64,000 nucleotides of DNA from Psychrobacillus vulpis. GTDB taxonomy: Bacteria; Bacillota; Bacilli; Bacillales_A; Planococcaceae. Position 1 is the stretch's first letter, and the number at the start of each line of letters is the position of its first letter. The position numbers and the translations under genes are program-made. The notes beneath the pieces were generated by a model that was not told where the DNA came from, searched no databases, and saw only the letters and a program-made list of their open reading frames with translations. Location: assembly GCF_006861825.1 (NCBI RefSeq), contig NZ_VDGI01000005.1:78724-142723 (forward strand), read 5' to 3'. Positions 1 to 7,725 of this stretch are shown in pieces.

Positions 1-8
1 TAAATAAA

Positions 9-120
9 AAAATCGTTGAACCGGCTCCCTTTCCGCGGGCGTTGCCTCAGCCTCCTCGCTACGCGCGGGGTCTTCGACTAACGCAATTCCCGCAGGAGTG
101 TCGCCTTTATCAACGATTTT
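9..120. repeat. GC-rich dispersed repeat, copy 1
   Basis: A G+C-rich island in AT-rich DNA, bounded by the inverted repeat AAAATCGTTGA (9-19) / TCAACGATTTT (110-120). The inside contains CTTTCCGCGGGCG, GGGGTCTTCGACT and CCCGCAGGAGT. The same words recur at about 1506, 1765 (inverted), 41283 and 46230, so this is a dispersed intergenic element rather than a gene. Function unknown. Confidence 0.75.
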
Positions 121-198
121 CTAGAAATACAAAAGTATTTAACTAAAGAATAGACGGTTTTTCAGTGCTCTCGCTTTTTCTAGCTTTTTCTCACTTAA

Positions 199-429
199 TT
201 AATCCTCATCTTTTACATCAATATCATCAGGAATAGGCGTATTTCGCCATTCGTCTATTTGCCTTTTTAAATCTTCTACTTGCTGCAAATGCGTTTGAAA
301 TTGCGCACTATTTACATAATAATCTTCACCGTCGAAGATAGCTCGGATTTTTTTTTCGACAATATATCGTTTTACTTGATCTATAGGCATGGATAGATAA
401 TCTGCAGTTTCTTCCACTGTCATATACAT
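199..429 (-). CDS. small excisionase/MerR-like HTH protein
   Basis: This gene encodes 76 aa. Residues 1-45 (MTVEETADYLSMP...VKRYI...) have the pattern of an excisionase/MerR-type winged helix-turn-helix that reads a helix, turn, helix and short wing (FDGEDYYV). The C-terminal 30 residues are charged and probably helical. GGAGG lies about 9 bp before the ATG, supporting the start. It is transcribed away from the EamA gene, with an inverted repeat in the shared upstream region, so it may regulate itself or that exporter; this is inference. No phage genes adjoin it. The DNA-binding fold is fairly clear, the target unknown. Confidence 0.7.
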   Translation of the reverse strand: MYMTVEETADYLSMPIDQVKRYIVEKKIRAIFDGEDYYVNSAQFQTHLQQVEDLKRQIDEWRNTPIPDDIDVKDED

Positions 430-458
430 GTAAAATGCCTCCTATCTTTAATAGTATA

Positions 459-478
459 AGATACGGTAAAGAGTATCT
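459..478. promoter_or_regulatory. inverted repeat in a divergent promoter region
   Basis: AGATAC-N8-GTATCT is a perfect 6-8-6 inverted repeat midway between the divergently transcribed HTH gene (start 429) and exporter gene (start 534). It is a candidate operator; no binding protein can be assigned from sequence. Confidence 0.35.
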
Positions 479-533
479 CAATATGTGTTATATTGTTTGG
501 TAATGAAAGAATTTCCTGAAGGAGTGAATAAGC

Positions 534-1415
534 TTGTCAGTAATTCCATACATATTTGTATTACTTGGCGCAATTCTCTGGGGTACGACTGGAACTGCAC
601 AAACCTTTTTACCAGAGAATGCACACCCTTTTGTTATTAGTGCAGGGCGTTCTATGGTCGGAGGATTTTCTCTATTAATTTTTATGATTCTATTAAAAAA
701 AATAAAGTTTAAAAGTTGGCCGTGGAAAGAAACGATATATGCAGCGATTTGTATATCACTTTTCCAACTATTGTTTTTTTCATCTGTCCGGTTAACAGGA
801 GTAGCCATTGCAAGTGTTGTAGCAATTGGAAGTGCGCCCGTATTTTCAGGATTAATTGAGTGGGTATTTTTAAAGTTACGACCTTCGAAAATTTGGGTAA
901 TATCGACTTTATTCGCCATTGTTGGGTGTATATTTTTATTTATTAATAAAGGTGAGATTACCATTAATCCGATTGGCATCATGTATTCTCTTATTGCGGG
1001 GATTGGATTTGCATTATTTACGTTATCGAGTAAATCACTATTACAAAAAGAAGAGACAATCCCAGTCATAGCCATGACATTTTCCGTTAGTGCATTGATG
1101 TTGCTACCTTTCTTTTTTCTATATGATGTGAGTTGGCTGAAAGATACAGGTAATATGAGTATCATTTTCTATTTAGGACTTGCAACGACAAGTGTGGCAT
1201 ATGTGTTATATGGAAGAGGCCTTCATAAAATTCCATCTTCGTCAGCATTAACGTTGTCATTAGCAGAACCGACAACTGCTGCTTTGTTAGGGGTATTCAT
1301 CGTTGGTGAAGCACTTAGTGCGACTTCATGGATTGGAGTATTATTATTGCTAGGCAGTATTGTTGTTCTAACCATCGGTAGTCAAAAAAATAAAAAGATA
1401 GTAGGGGAAATATAA
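534..1415 (+). CDS. EamA/DMT-family transporter
   Basis: This gene encodes 293 aa with about ten hydrophobic segments in two similar halves, the EamA drug/metabolite transporter pattern. The first half starts VLLGAILWGTTGT and the second GIMYSLIAGIGFALFTLSSK; the C-terminal half ends with SLAEPTTAALLGVFIVGEALS, typical of the family. Family members export amino acids or other small metabolites; the substrate here cannot be told. Start is TTG at 534 with GAAGGAGTG 7 bp upstream. It appears monocistronic, with a hairpin just after the stop. Confidence 0.88.
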   Translation: MSVIPYIFVLLGAILWGTTGTAQTFLPENAHPFVISAGRSMVGGFSLLIFMILLKKIKFKSWPWKETIYAAICISLFQLLFFSSVRLTGVAIASVVAIGSAPVFSGLIEWVFLKLRPSKIWVISTLFAIVGCIFLFINKGEITINPIGIMYSLIAGIGFALFTLSSKSLLQKEETIPVIAMTFSVSALMLLPFFFLYDVSWLKDTGNMSIIFYLGLATTSVAYVLYGRGLHKIPSSSALTLSLAEPTTAALLGVFIVGEALSATSWIGVLLLLGSIVVLTIGSQKNKKIVGEI

Positions 1416-1416
1416 A

Positions 1417-1444
1417 AGAGATTTGCCGATAATGGCAAATCTCT
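1417..1444 (+). terminator. hairpin after EamA gene (first of a duplicated pair)
   Basis: AGAGATTTGCC / GGCAAATCTCT, an 11-bp perfect stem with a 6-nt loop immediately after the exporter stop codon. It lacks a T-run; a near-identical hairpin with a T-rich tail lies at 1936-1963. Confidence 0.5.
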
Positions 1445-1505
1445 CAGACTGTAGACAAATTCGTTTTACAATGAGTAGAGATGTATAAGAGAATCAGCGG
1501 GAGCG

Positions 1506-1614
1506 GGGCCCGCCACTTCGCTTTCCGTGGGCTTGGCTTCAGCCTCTTCGTCACTGCCGTTCCTTCGGGGTCTTCAGCTCAAGCTATTCCCACAGGAGTC
1601 TCCGTGGCGGGCCC
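1506..1614. repeat. GC-rich dispersed repeat, copy 2
   Basis: Bounded by perfect 11-bp inverted repeats GGGCCCGCCAC (1506-1516) and GTGGCGGGCCC (1604-1614). The interior shares CTTTCCG.GGGC, CAGCCTC, GGGGTCTTC and CCACAGGAGTCTCC words with the copy at 9-120. Confidence 0.75.
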
Positions 1615-1764
1615 TGCCTATTTTTCAAAAGTTGAAAGTGGAAATCTGAAGATGCTGTGATCAATCCATGTTTCTGGGTGATAAAAATAACGGATTGACT
1701 ATCCCATCTCATCAAGTGAAAAGGCTTTAATTGTCCACTTTTCTGTTTATTGAAGTTAAAAATA

Positions 1765-1868
1765 AGCGGAAGGCGGCGACTCCCGCGGGACAGCGAGACA
1801 GACCAAGACCCCGCAGGCAAAGCAGAGGAGGCTTGGCGCGAGCCCGCGGAAAGCGCCCGCCTGGAGCG
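1765..1868. repeat. GC-rich dispersed repeat, copy 3 (opposite orientation)
   Basis: Carries the reverse complement of the same words (GACTCCCGCGGGA, AAGACCCCGCAG, CCCGCGGAAAGCGCCCGCC). Together with copy 2 it forms an inverted pair about 150 bp apart between two near-identical hairpins. The 1416-2018 gap holds only these elements and no convincing gene. Confidence 0.7.
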
Positions 1869-1935
1869 ATTGTTAAAGGAAAAGCACAATAATCACTATG
1901 TTCTTAATACATTTTGATTCATTTTCGACAAGCTA

Positions 1936-1963
1936 AGAGATTTGCCAATAATGGCAGATCTCT
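1936..1963 (+). terminator. second copy of hairpin, with T-rich tail
   Basis: AGAGATTTGCC / GGCAGATCTCT stem, loop AATAAT, followed by TTGTTTTATTTT. It is almost the same sequence as 1417-1444 and is probably the original terminator tail separated from the exporter by the inserted repeats. Confidence 0.6.
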
Positions 1964-2018
1964 TGTTTTATTTTACTGTAAATGTATTAAAGTAGCGAGG
2001 CACTTCAAGTACTTTCTA

Positions 2019-2669
2019 TCAAAATCCTAAAGCATTTCGTACTTCTGATGTATATGTCTGACTAACAGGAAGTTCAGTGCCATCGTGAAGAAGTATTAAT
2101 AAATTGGAGGAAAAATCTCGTATGATTCGATCGATAAATGAAACATTTACAATATAGGAACGATGTATACGTAAAAATGAGTCTGGTAGACGTAACTGTA
2201 ATTCTTTAAGAGGAATATTTGTTTTATAGGGCTCTTTATTTGCGTAAAACCATGTTTTTTTCTGTAGACTTTCCATGTAGGAAATTTTCTCGATGGGGAT
2301 GGGTCTCCATTCTTCTTCTTGTTTCCCTGTAAGAAACCTAAAAGGGGTGTGACTTTGTAGTTTTAGTGGCATTATCACGATTAGTGCACCTCGTTCTCCT
2401 TGAATGTGAATAGGGTATCCAGTTCCATAATAGGGAGCATGAAAAAGTGTGTCATCCATAATACCTTCTGTTCTGTTTCCATTTTGTAATACAATATCCG
2501 CGATACTTCCTTTTTCTACTTGTTGACCTACTCTTATTTGTAAATCACGTTCTCCAGCAGCATAATAAATGTATTTATCCCATACTGCAATTGCAATTGT
2601 AGCTTCTTTTGGAATCCAATCTTCCAATAAAGCTGTGTATTGCTCTAATTGCTCCTTTGAAAATTCCAT
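2019..2669 (-). CDS. LytTR-domain transcriptional regulator
   Basis: This gene encodes 216 aa. Residues ~115-216 form a LytTR DNA-binding domain (PIEKISYMES..., LPDSFLRIHRSYIVN, ISFIDRIIRDF, ELPVSQTYTSEVRNALG). The N-terminal ~110 residues (IAIAVWDKYIYYAAGERDLQI...) lack the CheY-type receiver Asp pocket of LytR/AgrA regulators and look more like a small PAS/GAF-like sensory fold, so this is not a standard response regulator. It is divergent from aceA with about 190 bp between starts. I infer that it controls the glyoxylate shunt; that is not proven by sequence. Confidence 0.8.
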   Translation of the reverse strand: MEFSKEQLEQYTALLEDWIPKEATIAIAVWDKYIYYAAGERDLQIRVGQQVEKGSIADIVLQNGNRTEGIMDDTLFHAPYYGTGYPIHIQGERGALIVIMPLKLQSHTPFRFLTGKQEEEWRPIPIEKISYMESLQKKTWFYANKEPYKTNIPLKELQLRLPDSFLRIHRSYIVNVSFIDRIIRDFSSNLLILLHDGTELPVSQTYTSEVRNALGF

Positions 2670-2755
2670 TTATTCCCCTCCGAATTCATCCTTCTCATTT
2701 TCGTTTCATCTTTGAAAAAGTCCCTTTTATCCAAAAACGAATACAGTAGACATCT

Positions 2756-2832
2756 TTCTGTTATATATTAAATTACAAGAAAACAAACTGTTATGGAACA
2801 GTATAAAAGTCATATTTTTTCAAACAGTTTAT
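2756..2832 (+). promoter_or_regulatory. candidate LytTR boxes upstream of aceA
   Basis: The region holds CTGTTAT twice (2757-2763 and 2788-2794), the palindrome ACTGTT-ATGG-AACAGT (2787-2802) and a further ACAGTTTAT (2824-2832). LytTR proteins such as AgrA bind repeats resembling ACAGTTAAG, so these are plausible sites for the divergent LytTR regulator. Spacing differs from the classical pair, so confidence is limited. Confidence 0.4.
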
Positions 2833-2857
2833 TCGTCAAATGAGAGGTGTGTTGAAC

Positions 2858-4141
2858 ATGTCAACAAGACAACAACAGTTGGAACAGTTACAAATGGAGT
2901 GGGATAAAGAAAGCCGATGGAAAGGAATTGAGCGTCCTTATTTACCAGAAGAAGTGATTAAACTTCGAGGATCATTACAAATAGAACATACACTAGCTCG
3001 AAAAGGTGCAGAGCGTTTATGGAATTCACTACAAAAAGCAGATTTTATTAGTGCCCTTGGAGCTTTAACGGGTAATCAAGCAGTGCAACAAGTAAAAGCT
3101 GGACTTCAAGCAATTTATTTGAGCGGGTGGCAAGTAGCTGCAGATGCAAACCTTTCTGGGCAAATGTATCCGGATCAAAGTCTTTACCCAGCAAACAGCG
3201 TGCCAGCGGTTGTGAAACGTATTAACCAAGCATTGCAACGTGCTGATCAAATTGATCAAGCGGAAGGTAGAGAAGATCAGTTTGACTGGTTTGCACCTAT
3301 TATTGCTGATGCGGAGGCAGGTTTCGGAGGACCCCTTAATGTGTTCGAACTAATTAAAGGAATGATAGAAGCGGGAGCAGCGGGTGTCCATCTTGAAGAT
3401 CAACTTGCTTCAGAAAAGAAATGCGGTCATCTTGGTGGAAAAGTTCTTCTTCCAACACAAAACGCCATTCGTAATTTAATAGCGGCTCGATTGGCAGCAG
3501 ACGTTTCTGGAGTACCAACTGTATTAATCGCACGCACTGATGCGGATGCGGCAGATATGGTAACAAGTGATATTGATCCGCGCGATCATGCGTTTATAAC
3601 GGGAGAAAGAACTCCAGAAGGATTTTTTCGAACGAAACCAGGAATTGAACAAGCGATTGCTCGAGGCTTGGCATATGCGCCTTATGCAGACTTAATATGG
3701 TGTGAGACGTCTCATCCAAGCTTAGAAGAAGCAAAGCAATTTGCCGATGCGATACATGCGGAATATCCTGACAAGATGCTTGCATATAATTGCTCACCAT
3801 CGTTCAATTGGCAAGCAAACTTAGATGAAGAATCAATAGCTAAATACCAAGTGGAGCTAGGTAAAATGGGTTACAAGTTTCAATTTGTTACACTTGCGGG
3901 CTTCCATTCATTAAATCACAGTATGTTTGAGTTAGCACATGATTATAAAACGAATGGAATGGCTGCTTATTCGAAGCTACAGCAAGCGGAATTTGCAAAC
4001 GAAGCGAAAGGTTATACAGCTACGAAACATCAACGTGAAGTAGGAACAGGATATTTTGATGAAGTATCACAAGTGATTTCTGGTGGAACATCTTCTACTA
4101 CAGCAATGAAGGGGTCTACGGAAGTCGCACAGTTCGCTTAA
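2858..4141 (+). CDS. aceA: isocitrate lyase
   Basis: Isocitrate lyase splits isocitrate to glyoxylate and succinate, the first step of the glyoxylate shunt used for growth on acetate or fatty acids. The family signature KKCGHLGGK is present, with the catalytic Cys at about residue 189; upstream are [15 protein letters not shown] (metal/substrate site) and downstream [10 protein letters not shown] and ECSP-type loop [11 protein letters not shown] 2858 is preferred over the in-frame ATG at 2840 because AGAGGTG lies 8 bp before it, giving 427 aa, normal for the bacterial enzyme. Malate synthase follows 22 bp later, forming an aceA-aceB operon. Confidence 0.97.
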   Translation: MSTRQQQLEQLQMEWDKESRWKGIERPYLPEEVIKLRGSLQIEHTLARKGAERLWNSLQKADFISALGALTGNQAVQQVKAGLQAIYLSGWQVAADANLSGQMYPDQSLYPANSVPAVVKRINQALQRADQIDQAEGREDQFDWFAPIIADAEAGFGGPLNVFELIKGMIEAGAAGVHLEDQLASEKKCGHLGGKVLLPTQNAIRNLIAARLAADVSGVPTVLIARTDADAADMVTSDIDPRDHAFITGERTPEGFFRTKPGIEQAIARGLAYAPYADLIWCETSHPSLEEAKQFADAIHAEYPDKMLAYNCSPSFNWQANLDEESIAKYQVELGKMGYKFQFVTLAGFHSLNHSMFELAHDYKTNGMAAYSKLQQAEFANEAKGYTATKHQREVGTGYFDEVSQVISGGTSSTTAMKGSTEVAQFA

Positions 4142-4163
4142 TAAGGAAGAGGGGGTATCGAAA

Positions 4164-5756
4164 ATGGAACAGCTAACCGCTAGAAACATAGAAATAGTTG
4201 GGCTAGAAACCGATGCAAGTCGAGAGATTTTAACGCAAGAAGGATTAGAGTTTTTAGCTTCACTTCATCATTTATTTAATGAAAGAAGAAAAGAGTTATT
4301 AGATAATCGTCAAGTACGTCAAAAACAATTAGACAATGGAGCTAATCTAGATTTTCTTTCGGAAACGAAAGAAATTAGAGAGGAAGATTGGACGATTGCT
4401 CCTCTTCCGAAAGATCTTCAAGATAGAAGAGTAGAAATTACAGGCCCTGTGAATCGGAAAATGGTCATCAATGCATTGAACTCAGGTGCTAAAACATTCA
4501 TGGCTTGTTTCGAAGATGCCACTTCGCCAACTTGGGAAAATATGATTGAAGGTCAAGTGAATATGCGCGACGCAGTTCGTAGAACAATTTCCTTTCAACA
4601 GGAAAACGGTAAAGTATATAGTTTGAATGATGAAGTAGCAGTACTGATGATTCGTCCAAGAGGCTTGCACTTGCTTGAAAAGAATGTACTCATTGATGGG
4701 GAAGCAATAGCTGGTAGCTTATTCGATTTTGGATTATATTTCTTCCATAATGCGAAAGAATTATTAGCTCGCGGTACAGGTCCTTATTTCTATTTACCAA
4801 AGCTTGAGAGCCACTTAGAGGCTAGACTTTGGAACGACATTTTTCTTTTCGCAGAACAACAACTTAGTTTACCAAACGGAACGATTAAAGCTACTGTATT
4901 AATCGAAACAGTTATGGCTGCATTTGAGATGGATGAGATTTTGTACGAACTACGCGATCATTCTGCAGGGCTAAATTGCGGTAGATGGGATTATATTTTT
5001 AGTTATATTAAACGGCTACGCAATCAAGCCGAAGTTATTTTGCCAGATCGCAGTCAAGTGACAATGACGTCCCCTTTTATGAGGGCATACACCCAATTAT
5101 GTATTCAAACATGTCATCGAAGAAATGCACCTGCAATTGGAGGAATGGCGGCCCAAATTCCGATTAAAGGTGATGACATTGCTAATGAAGCAGCATTTTC
5201 AAAAGTCCGTGAAGACAAACGCCGAGAAGCAAAGGATGGTCATGATGGAACGTGGGTCGCACACCCAGATCTTGTACGAGTAGCATGGGAAGAGTTTGAA
5301 GAGCATATGTCAACACCGAACCAAATTCATCGTAAACGGGAAGATGTGCAAGTGGAAGCGAAGCATTTATTAGAAGTCCCACGCGGCACTATTACAGAGG
5401 AAGGCCTCCGATTAAACTGCAGTGTAGGTGTTCAATATATAGCCTCTTGGTTACGTGGAAATGGAGCAGCACCTATTAATCACTTAATGGAAGACGCCGC
5501 AACTGCTGAAATTTCCCGCACGCAAGTTTGGCAGTGGATTCGTCATCCAGAAGGAAAGATTGAAGATGGCCGTAAAATTACCGAAGAGCTAGTGCAGGAA
5601 GTTTTACAGGAAGAACTAAATAAATTGAAAGAAATGTTTGGTAGTAACAACTATGCAAATGGACGTTTTGATGAAGCAGTTGAGCTATTCCTTTCATTAA
5701 CTTGCAAACAAGATTTTGTTGAATTTCTAACTTTGCCTGGTTATGAAAAACTATAG
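4164..5756 (+). CDS. aceB: malate synthase A
   Basis: Malate synthase condenses glyoxylate with acetyl-CoA to give malate, completing the glyoxylate shunt begun by the isocitrate lyase upstream. It has 530 aa, the length of the A isoform. Recognisable stretches are [20 protein letters not shown] with FEDATSPTW, the conserved [31 protein letters not shown], and [10 protein letters not shown]; the catalytic Asp region near the C-terminus ([18 protein letters not shown]) is intact. AGAGGGGG precedes the ATG. The stop codon overlaps the ribosome binding site of the following zinc-ribbon mini gene. Confidence 0.97.
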   Translation: MEQLTARNIEIVGLETDASREILTQEGLEFLASLHHLFNERRKELLDNRQVRQKQLDNGANLDFLSETKEIREEDWTIAPLPKDLQDRRVEITGPVNRKMVINALNSGAKTFMACFEDATSPTWENMIEGQVNMRDAVRRTISFQQENGKVYSLNDEVAVLMIRPRGLHLLEKNVLIDGEAIAGSLFDFGLYFFHNAKELLARGTGPYFYLPKLESHLEARLWNDIFLFAEQQLSLPNGTIKATVLIETVMAAFEMDEILYELRDHSAGLNCGRWDYIFSYIKRLRNQAEVILPDRSQVTMTSPFMRAYTQLCIQTCHRRNAPAIGGMAAQIPIKGDDIANEAAFSKVREDKRREAKDGHDGTWVAHPDLVRVAWEEFEEHMSTPNQIHRKREDVQVEAKHLLEVPRGTITEEGLRLNCSVGVQYIASWLRGNGAAPINHLMEDAATAEISRTQVWQWIRHPEGKIEDGRKITEELVQEVLQEELNKLKEMFGSNNYANGRFDEAVELFLSLTCKQDFVEFLTLPGYEKL

Positions 5757-5768
5757 GAGGTGATTTGC

Positions 5769-5891
5769 GTGAAAACAACAACTCAGGAAGTAAAAACAAA
5801 GCACTGTCGCGAATGTGGATGTGTTATTCATGAACAAGTAGAATCATCCTTATACGAATGCGAACGATGCATAGGCATGAGCGAAGAATAG
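5769..5891 (+). CDS. yhfH: YhfH-family mini zinc-ribbon protein
   Basis: A 40-aa ORF starting with GTG, missed by a 60-aa length cut-off. It has two CxxC knuckles: CRECG...IHEQVESSLYECERC. The pattern CxxCGxxIxEQxES...CxxC is that of Bacillus YhfH, a small protein of unknown role thought to bind zinc. TAGGAGGTGAT overlaps the aceB stop and lies 7 bp before the GTG, so it is translationally coupled to aceB and shares its terminator. Gene symbol rests on family resemblance. Confidence 0.75.
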   Translation: MKTTTQEVKTKHCRECGCVIHEQVESSLYECERCIGMSEE

Positions 5892-5918
5892 TACTAACTA
5901 GATGTGAAATATAAATTC

Positions 5919-5955
5919 AAAACCCTATCCTTTTTATGAGGATAGGGTTTTATTG
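5919..5955 (+). terminator. terminator of aceA-aceB-yhfH
   Basis: AAAACCCTATCC / GGATAGGGTTTT, a 12-bp perfect stem with loop TTTTTATGA and a TTTTATT tail, 27 bp after the mini gene. Confidence 0.9.
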
Positions 5956-6168
5956 ATTTGCTGTTTTTTATTTCAACTTAGGAACATGGTGTTTTCAACT
6001 GTCTTGTTAAACTAACAAGGATCCTTAAGAAGAAACAACATAATTAAGATGCATTTTTTATCAATTCACCGTCACCAATTTAGCGTAGTGTAATGGAAAT
6101 AAAATAAATTCATCAAAGAACATCTATATTGGCGTTCTATTTTACATTTGAGAGTAAAAGTATTCTTG

Positions 6169-6197
6169 TTGTAAAAAGAAACGAATGTTCGTATAAT
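6169..6197 (+). promoter_or_regulatory. sigma-A-type promoter
   Basis: TTGTAA (6169-6174), 17-bp spacer, consensus TATAAT (6192-6197). It would give the 54-aa gene at 6336 a leader of about 130 nt. The rest of the 5892-6335 gap shows only the terminator above and AT-rich DNA. Confidence 0.55.
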
Positions 6198-6335
6198 GAA
6201 GAAAGGAGAAGAGAACTAGCGTGCGCATTTCATTTGAGAAGTTTAATAAACAATTTCAATCGTGTAAATGATAAACTACAGGACAAATTTTTCAAAAGAT
6301 ATGACAATGCAAGATTAAATTAGAGGGTGGCTGCC

Positions 6336-6500
6336 ATGGAACAAGAAAGAATTGACAAATTTATTGAAGACATGTTGAAAGAATATCCTCGAGAGAAAGT
6401 CATAGGCGCATTAGATATGTTACTTCACACGCCGAAAAACGAAGCAGACAAGTTGGCAAAAGTTTATAAAAAAATAGATGAAGAAATCACCAACCATTAA
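6336..6500 (+). CDS. small hypothetical protein (54 aa)
   Basis: The ORF encodes a highly charged, helix-prone 54-aa protein (MEQERIDKFIEDMLKEYPREK...IDEEITNH) without cysteines or membrane segments. AGAGGGTGG lies 6 bp upstream of the ATG. A consensus -10/-35 pair stands upstream and a terminator hairpin starts inside its last codons, so this is a self-contained transcription unit. I do not recognise the family. It could be a small regulator or a stress protein; no function is claimed. Confidence 0.6.
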   Translation: MEQERIDKFIEDMLKEYPREKVIGALDMLLHTPKNEADKLAKVYKKIDEEITNH

Positions 6501-6522
6501 ATGATGGGGGGTGGTTTTTATT
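6485..6522 (+). terminator. terminator overlapping the 54-aa gene end
   Basis: AATCACC (6485-6491) pairs with GGTGGTT (6510-6516), with an inner CCAT/ATGG helix, followed by TTTTTATTTT. It overlaps the last codons and stop of the small gene. Confidence 0.65.
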
Positions 6523-6611
6523 TTGAATGAAAAGAAAAACTTAAAACCAAAAGCAACTGTCCATTATTTAATACTTAACAACAATTAAGAACTATTATAG
6601 AAATAACAAAG

Positions 6612-6646
6612 AACAGAGAAAACCTAACAAGTAGATTGTCTCTGTT
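6612..6646 (-). terminator. terminator of the alarmone synthetase gene
   Basis: On the minus strand AACAGAGA...TCTCTGTT forms an 8-bp stem followed by CTTTGTTATTT, just after the stop at 6655. Confidence 0.6.
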
Positions 6647-6654
6647 TTCATTAT

Positions 6655-7323
6655 TTATCCATTTGAATCTGTTTCACTAGATAGTAATTGAAGTCTTAGT
6701 TTAGACATTTCTTTGTCCAGTAACGAGGAAGCATTGGATAGCTCAATTAATTGTTTTTGAGCTTCTTCCGGTATCGATTCACCTTGATATTTATAGTTGA
6801 GTTTATGTTCTGTTGATGCCCAAAAATCCATAGCGGATGTTCGGATTTGGATTTCCGCGGGAACCCATATCACTTCATTAGATAAGATAACTTGCGTTTC
6901 TACAACAAGATGAAGGCTTTTATAGCCACTCTTTTTAGGTTCTTTAATATAGTCTTTTACTCTAATCATGCGAATATCTTCACGCTGCTCGATATGTTCT
7001 TTCAGCAAATATACATCATCAATAAAGCTAGTGACAATTCGTACTCCAGCAATATCTCGTATTTCTTGTTTAATAGATTCTTGAGTCAGCTCTATTTCTT
7101 TATTTTCAATCTTCTCAACCAATGAAAAAATAGTTTTCATGCGTGTTTTCATATGCTCAATTGGAGAGTATCCGTGTTTCGATTTCCATTCAAGATCAAT
7201 AATATTGAAATCACTCTTCAACTCATATAATGCCATCTCATATGGGATGAAAAAGCCTTTCCAGTTTTTTAGAACCTTTTGAACTAAATCGATCTTATGT
7301 GTCTCTTGATACATATTAAACAC
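6655..7323 (-). CDS. relP: small alarmone synthetase (GTP pyrophosphokinase)
   Basis: This gene encodes 222 aa consisting of one RelA/SpoT synthetase domain with no HD hydrolase or TGS/ACT domains, so it should make (p)ppGpp from ATP and GTP/GDP but not degrade it. Visible motifs: SPIEHMKTRMK, the DIAGVRIVTSFIDDVY core, the G-loop-like region KEPKKSGYKSLHL, and EIQIRTSAMDFWASTEHKLNYKY. The N-terminal (VLKNWKGFFIPYEMALYELKSDF) and the GH-PIEHMKTR block resemble B. subtilis YwaC (SAS2/RelP) more than YjbM (RelQ). Such enzymes are usually induced by cell-wall stress. Monocistronic. Confidence 0.88.
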   Translation of the reverse strand: MFNMYQETHKIDLVQKVLKNWKGFFIPYEMALYELKSDFNIIDLEWKSKHGYSPIEHMKTRMKTIFSLVEKIENKEIELTQESIKQEIRDIAGVRIVTSFIDDVYLLKEHIEQREDIRMIRVKDYIKEPKKSGYKSLHLVVETQVILSNEVIWVPAEIQIRTSAMDFWASTEHKLNYKYQGESIPEEAQKQLIELSNASSLLDKEMSKLRLQLLSSETDSNG

Positions 7324-7590
7324 CCCTTGATTAAAATCACACTTTATATTCTGTCATCATATCACAGGTGGTTTGAATCGGAAAGATATATGAGAATACT
7401 AGCCTGGCGATGAAATGGAAGTGTAATCGTGTTGTAGAAACAAGCTAAATGGAAGAACGTTTGAGCTCCCCCCACTTAGTTTTTGTAGAGGTGTCGGCTT
7501 GTAGTACCATTAGATTAGGGGGTTTAGAGAAAAGTCTTCTAATTATGTAGGAAATGAAAAATGAAAAAAACTAAATCTCAATTTCAAAAG

Positions 7591-7636
7591 AAGAATCCAT
7601 TTTGATCAAACTTTTTTCAAAATGGATTCTTTTTAT
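7591..7636. terminator. long bidirectional hairpin with conserved core (copy 1)
   Basis: AAGAATCCATTTTGA / TCAAAATGGATTCTT, a 15-bp perfect stem with T-rich DNA on both sides, downstream of the histidine kinase gene. The core TTTTGATCAAACTTTTTTCA is shared, allowing one or two changes, with hairpins at 19588 and 22127. The remainder of the 7324-7725 gap shows no gene. Confidence 0.75.
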
Positions 7637-7725
7637 TTGTTGTCAAAATCCGTGTTACGAGATTTTTGGAAACAAACTTTGTTCCAAACCTACAATAAGA
7701 GAAGAGGCTTTTAAGATCTATTGTC

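Noticed and set aside
488-1165. 225-aa minus-strand frame
   Set aside because: Antisense shadow of the EamA transporter, with no start site or family resemblance.
1584-1889. 101-aa minus-strand open frame
   Set aside because: It lies across two GC-rich dispersed repeats; its Arg/Ser-rich translation comes from the repeat sequence and there is no ribosome binding site.
6129-6323. 64-aa plus-strand frame
   Set aside because: TTG start without a ribosome binding site, and a consensus promoter lies inside it, so it is more likely the leader of the 54-aa gene.
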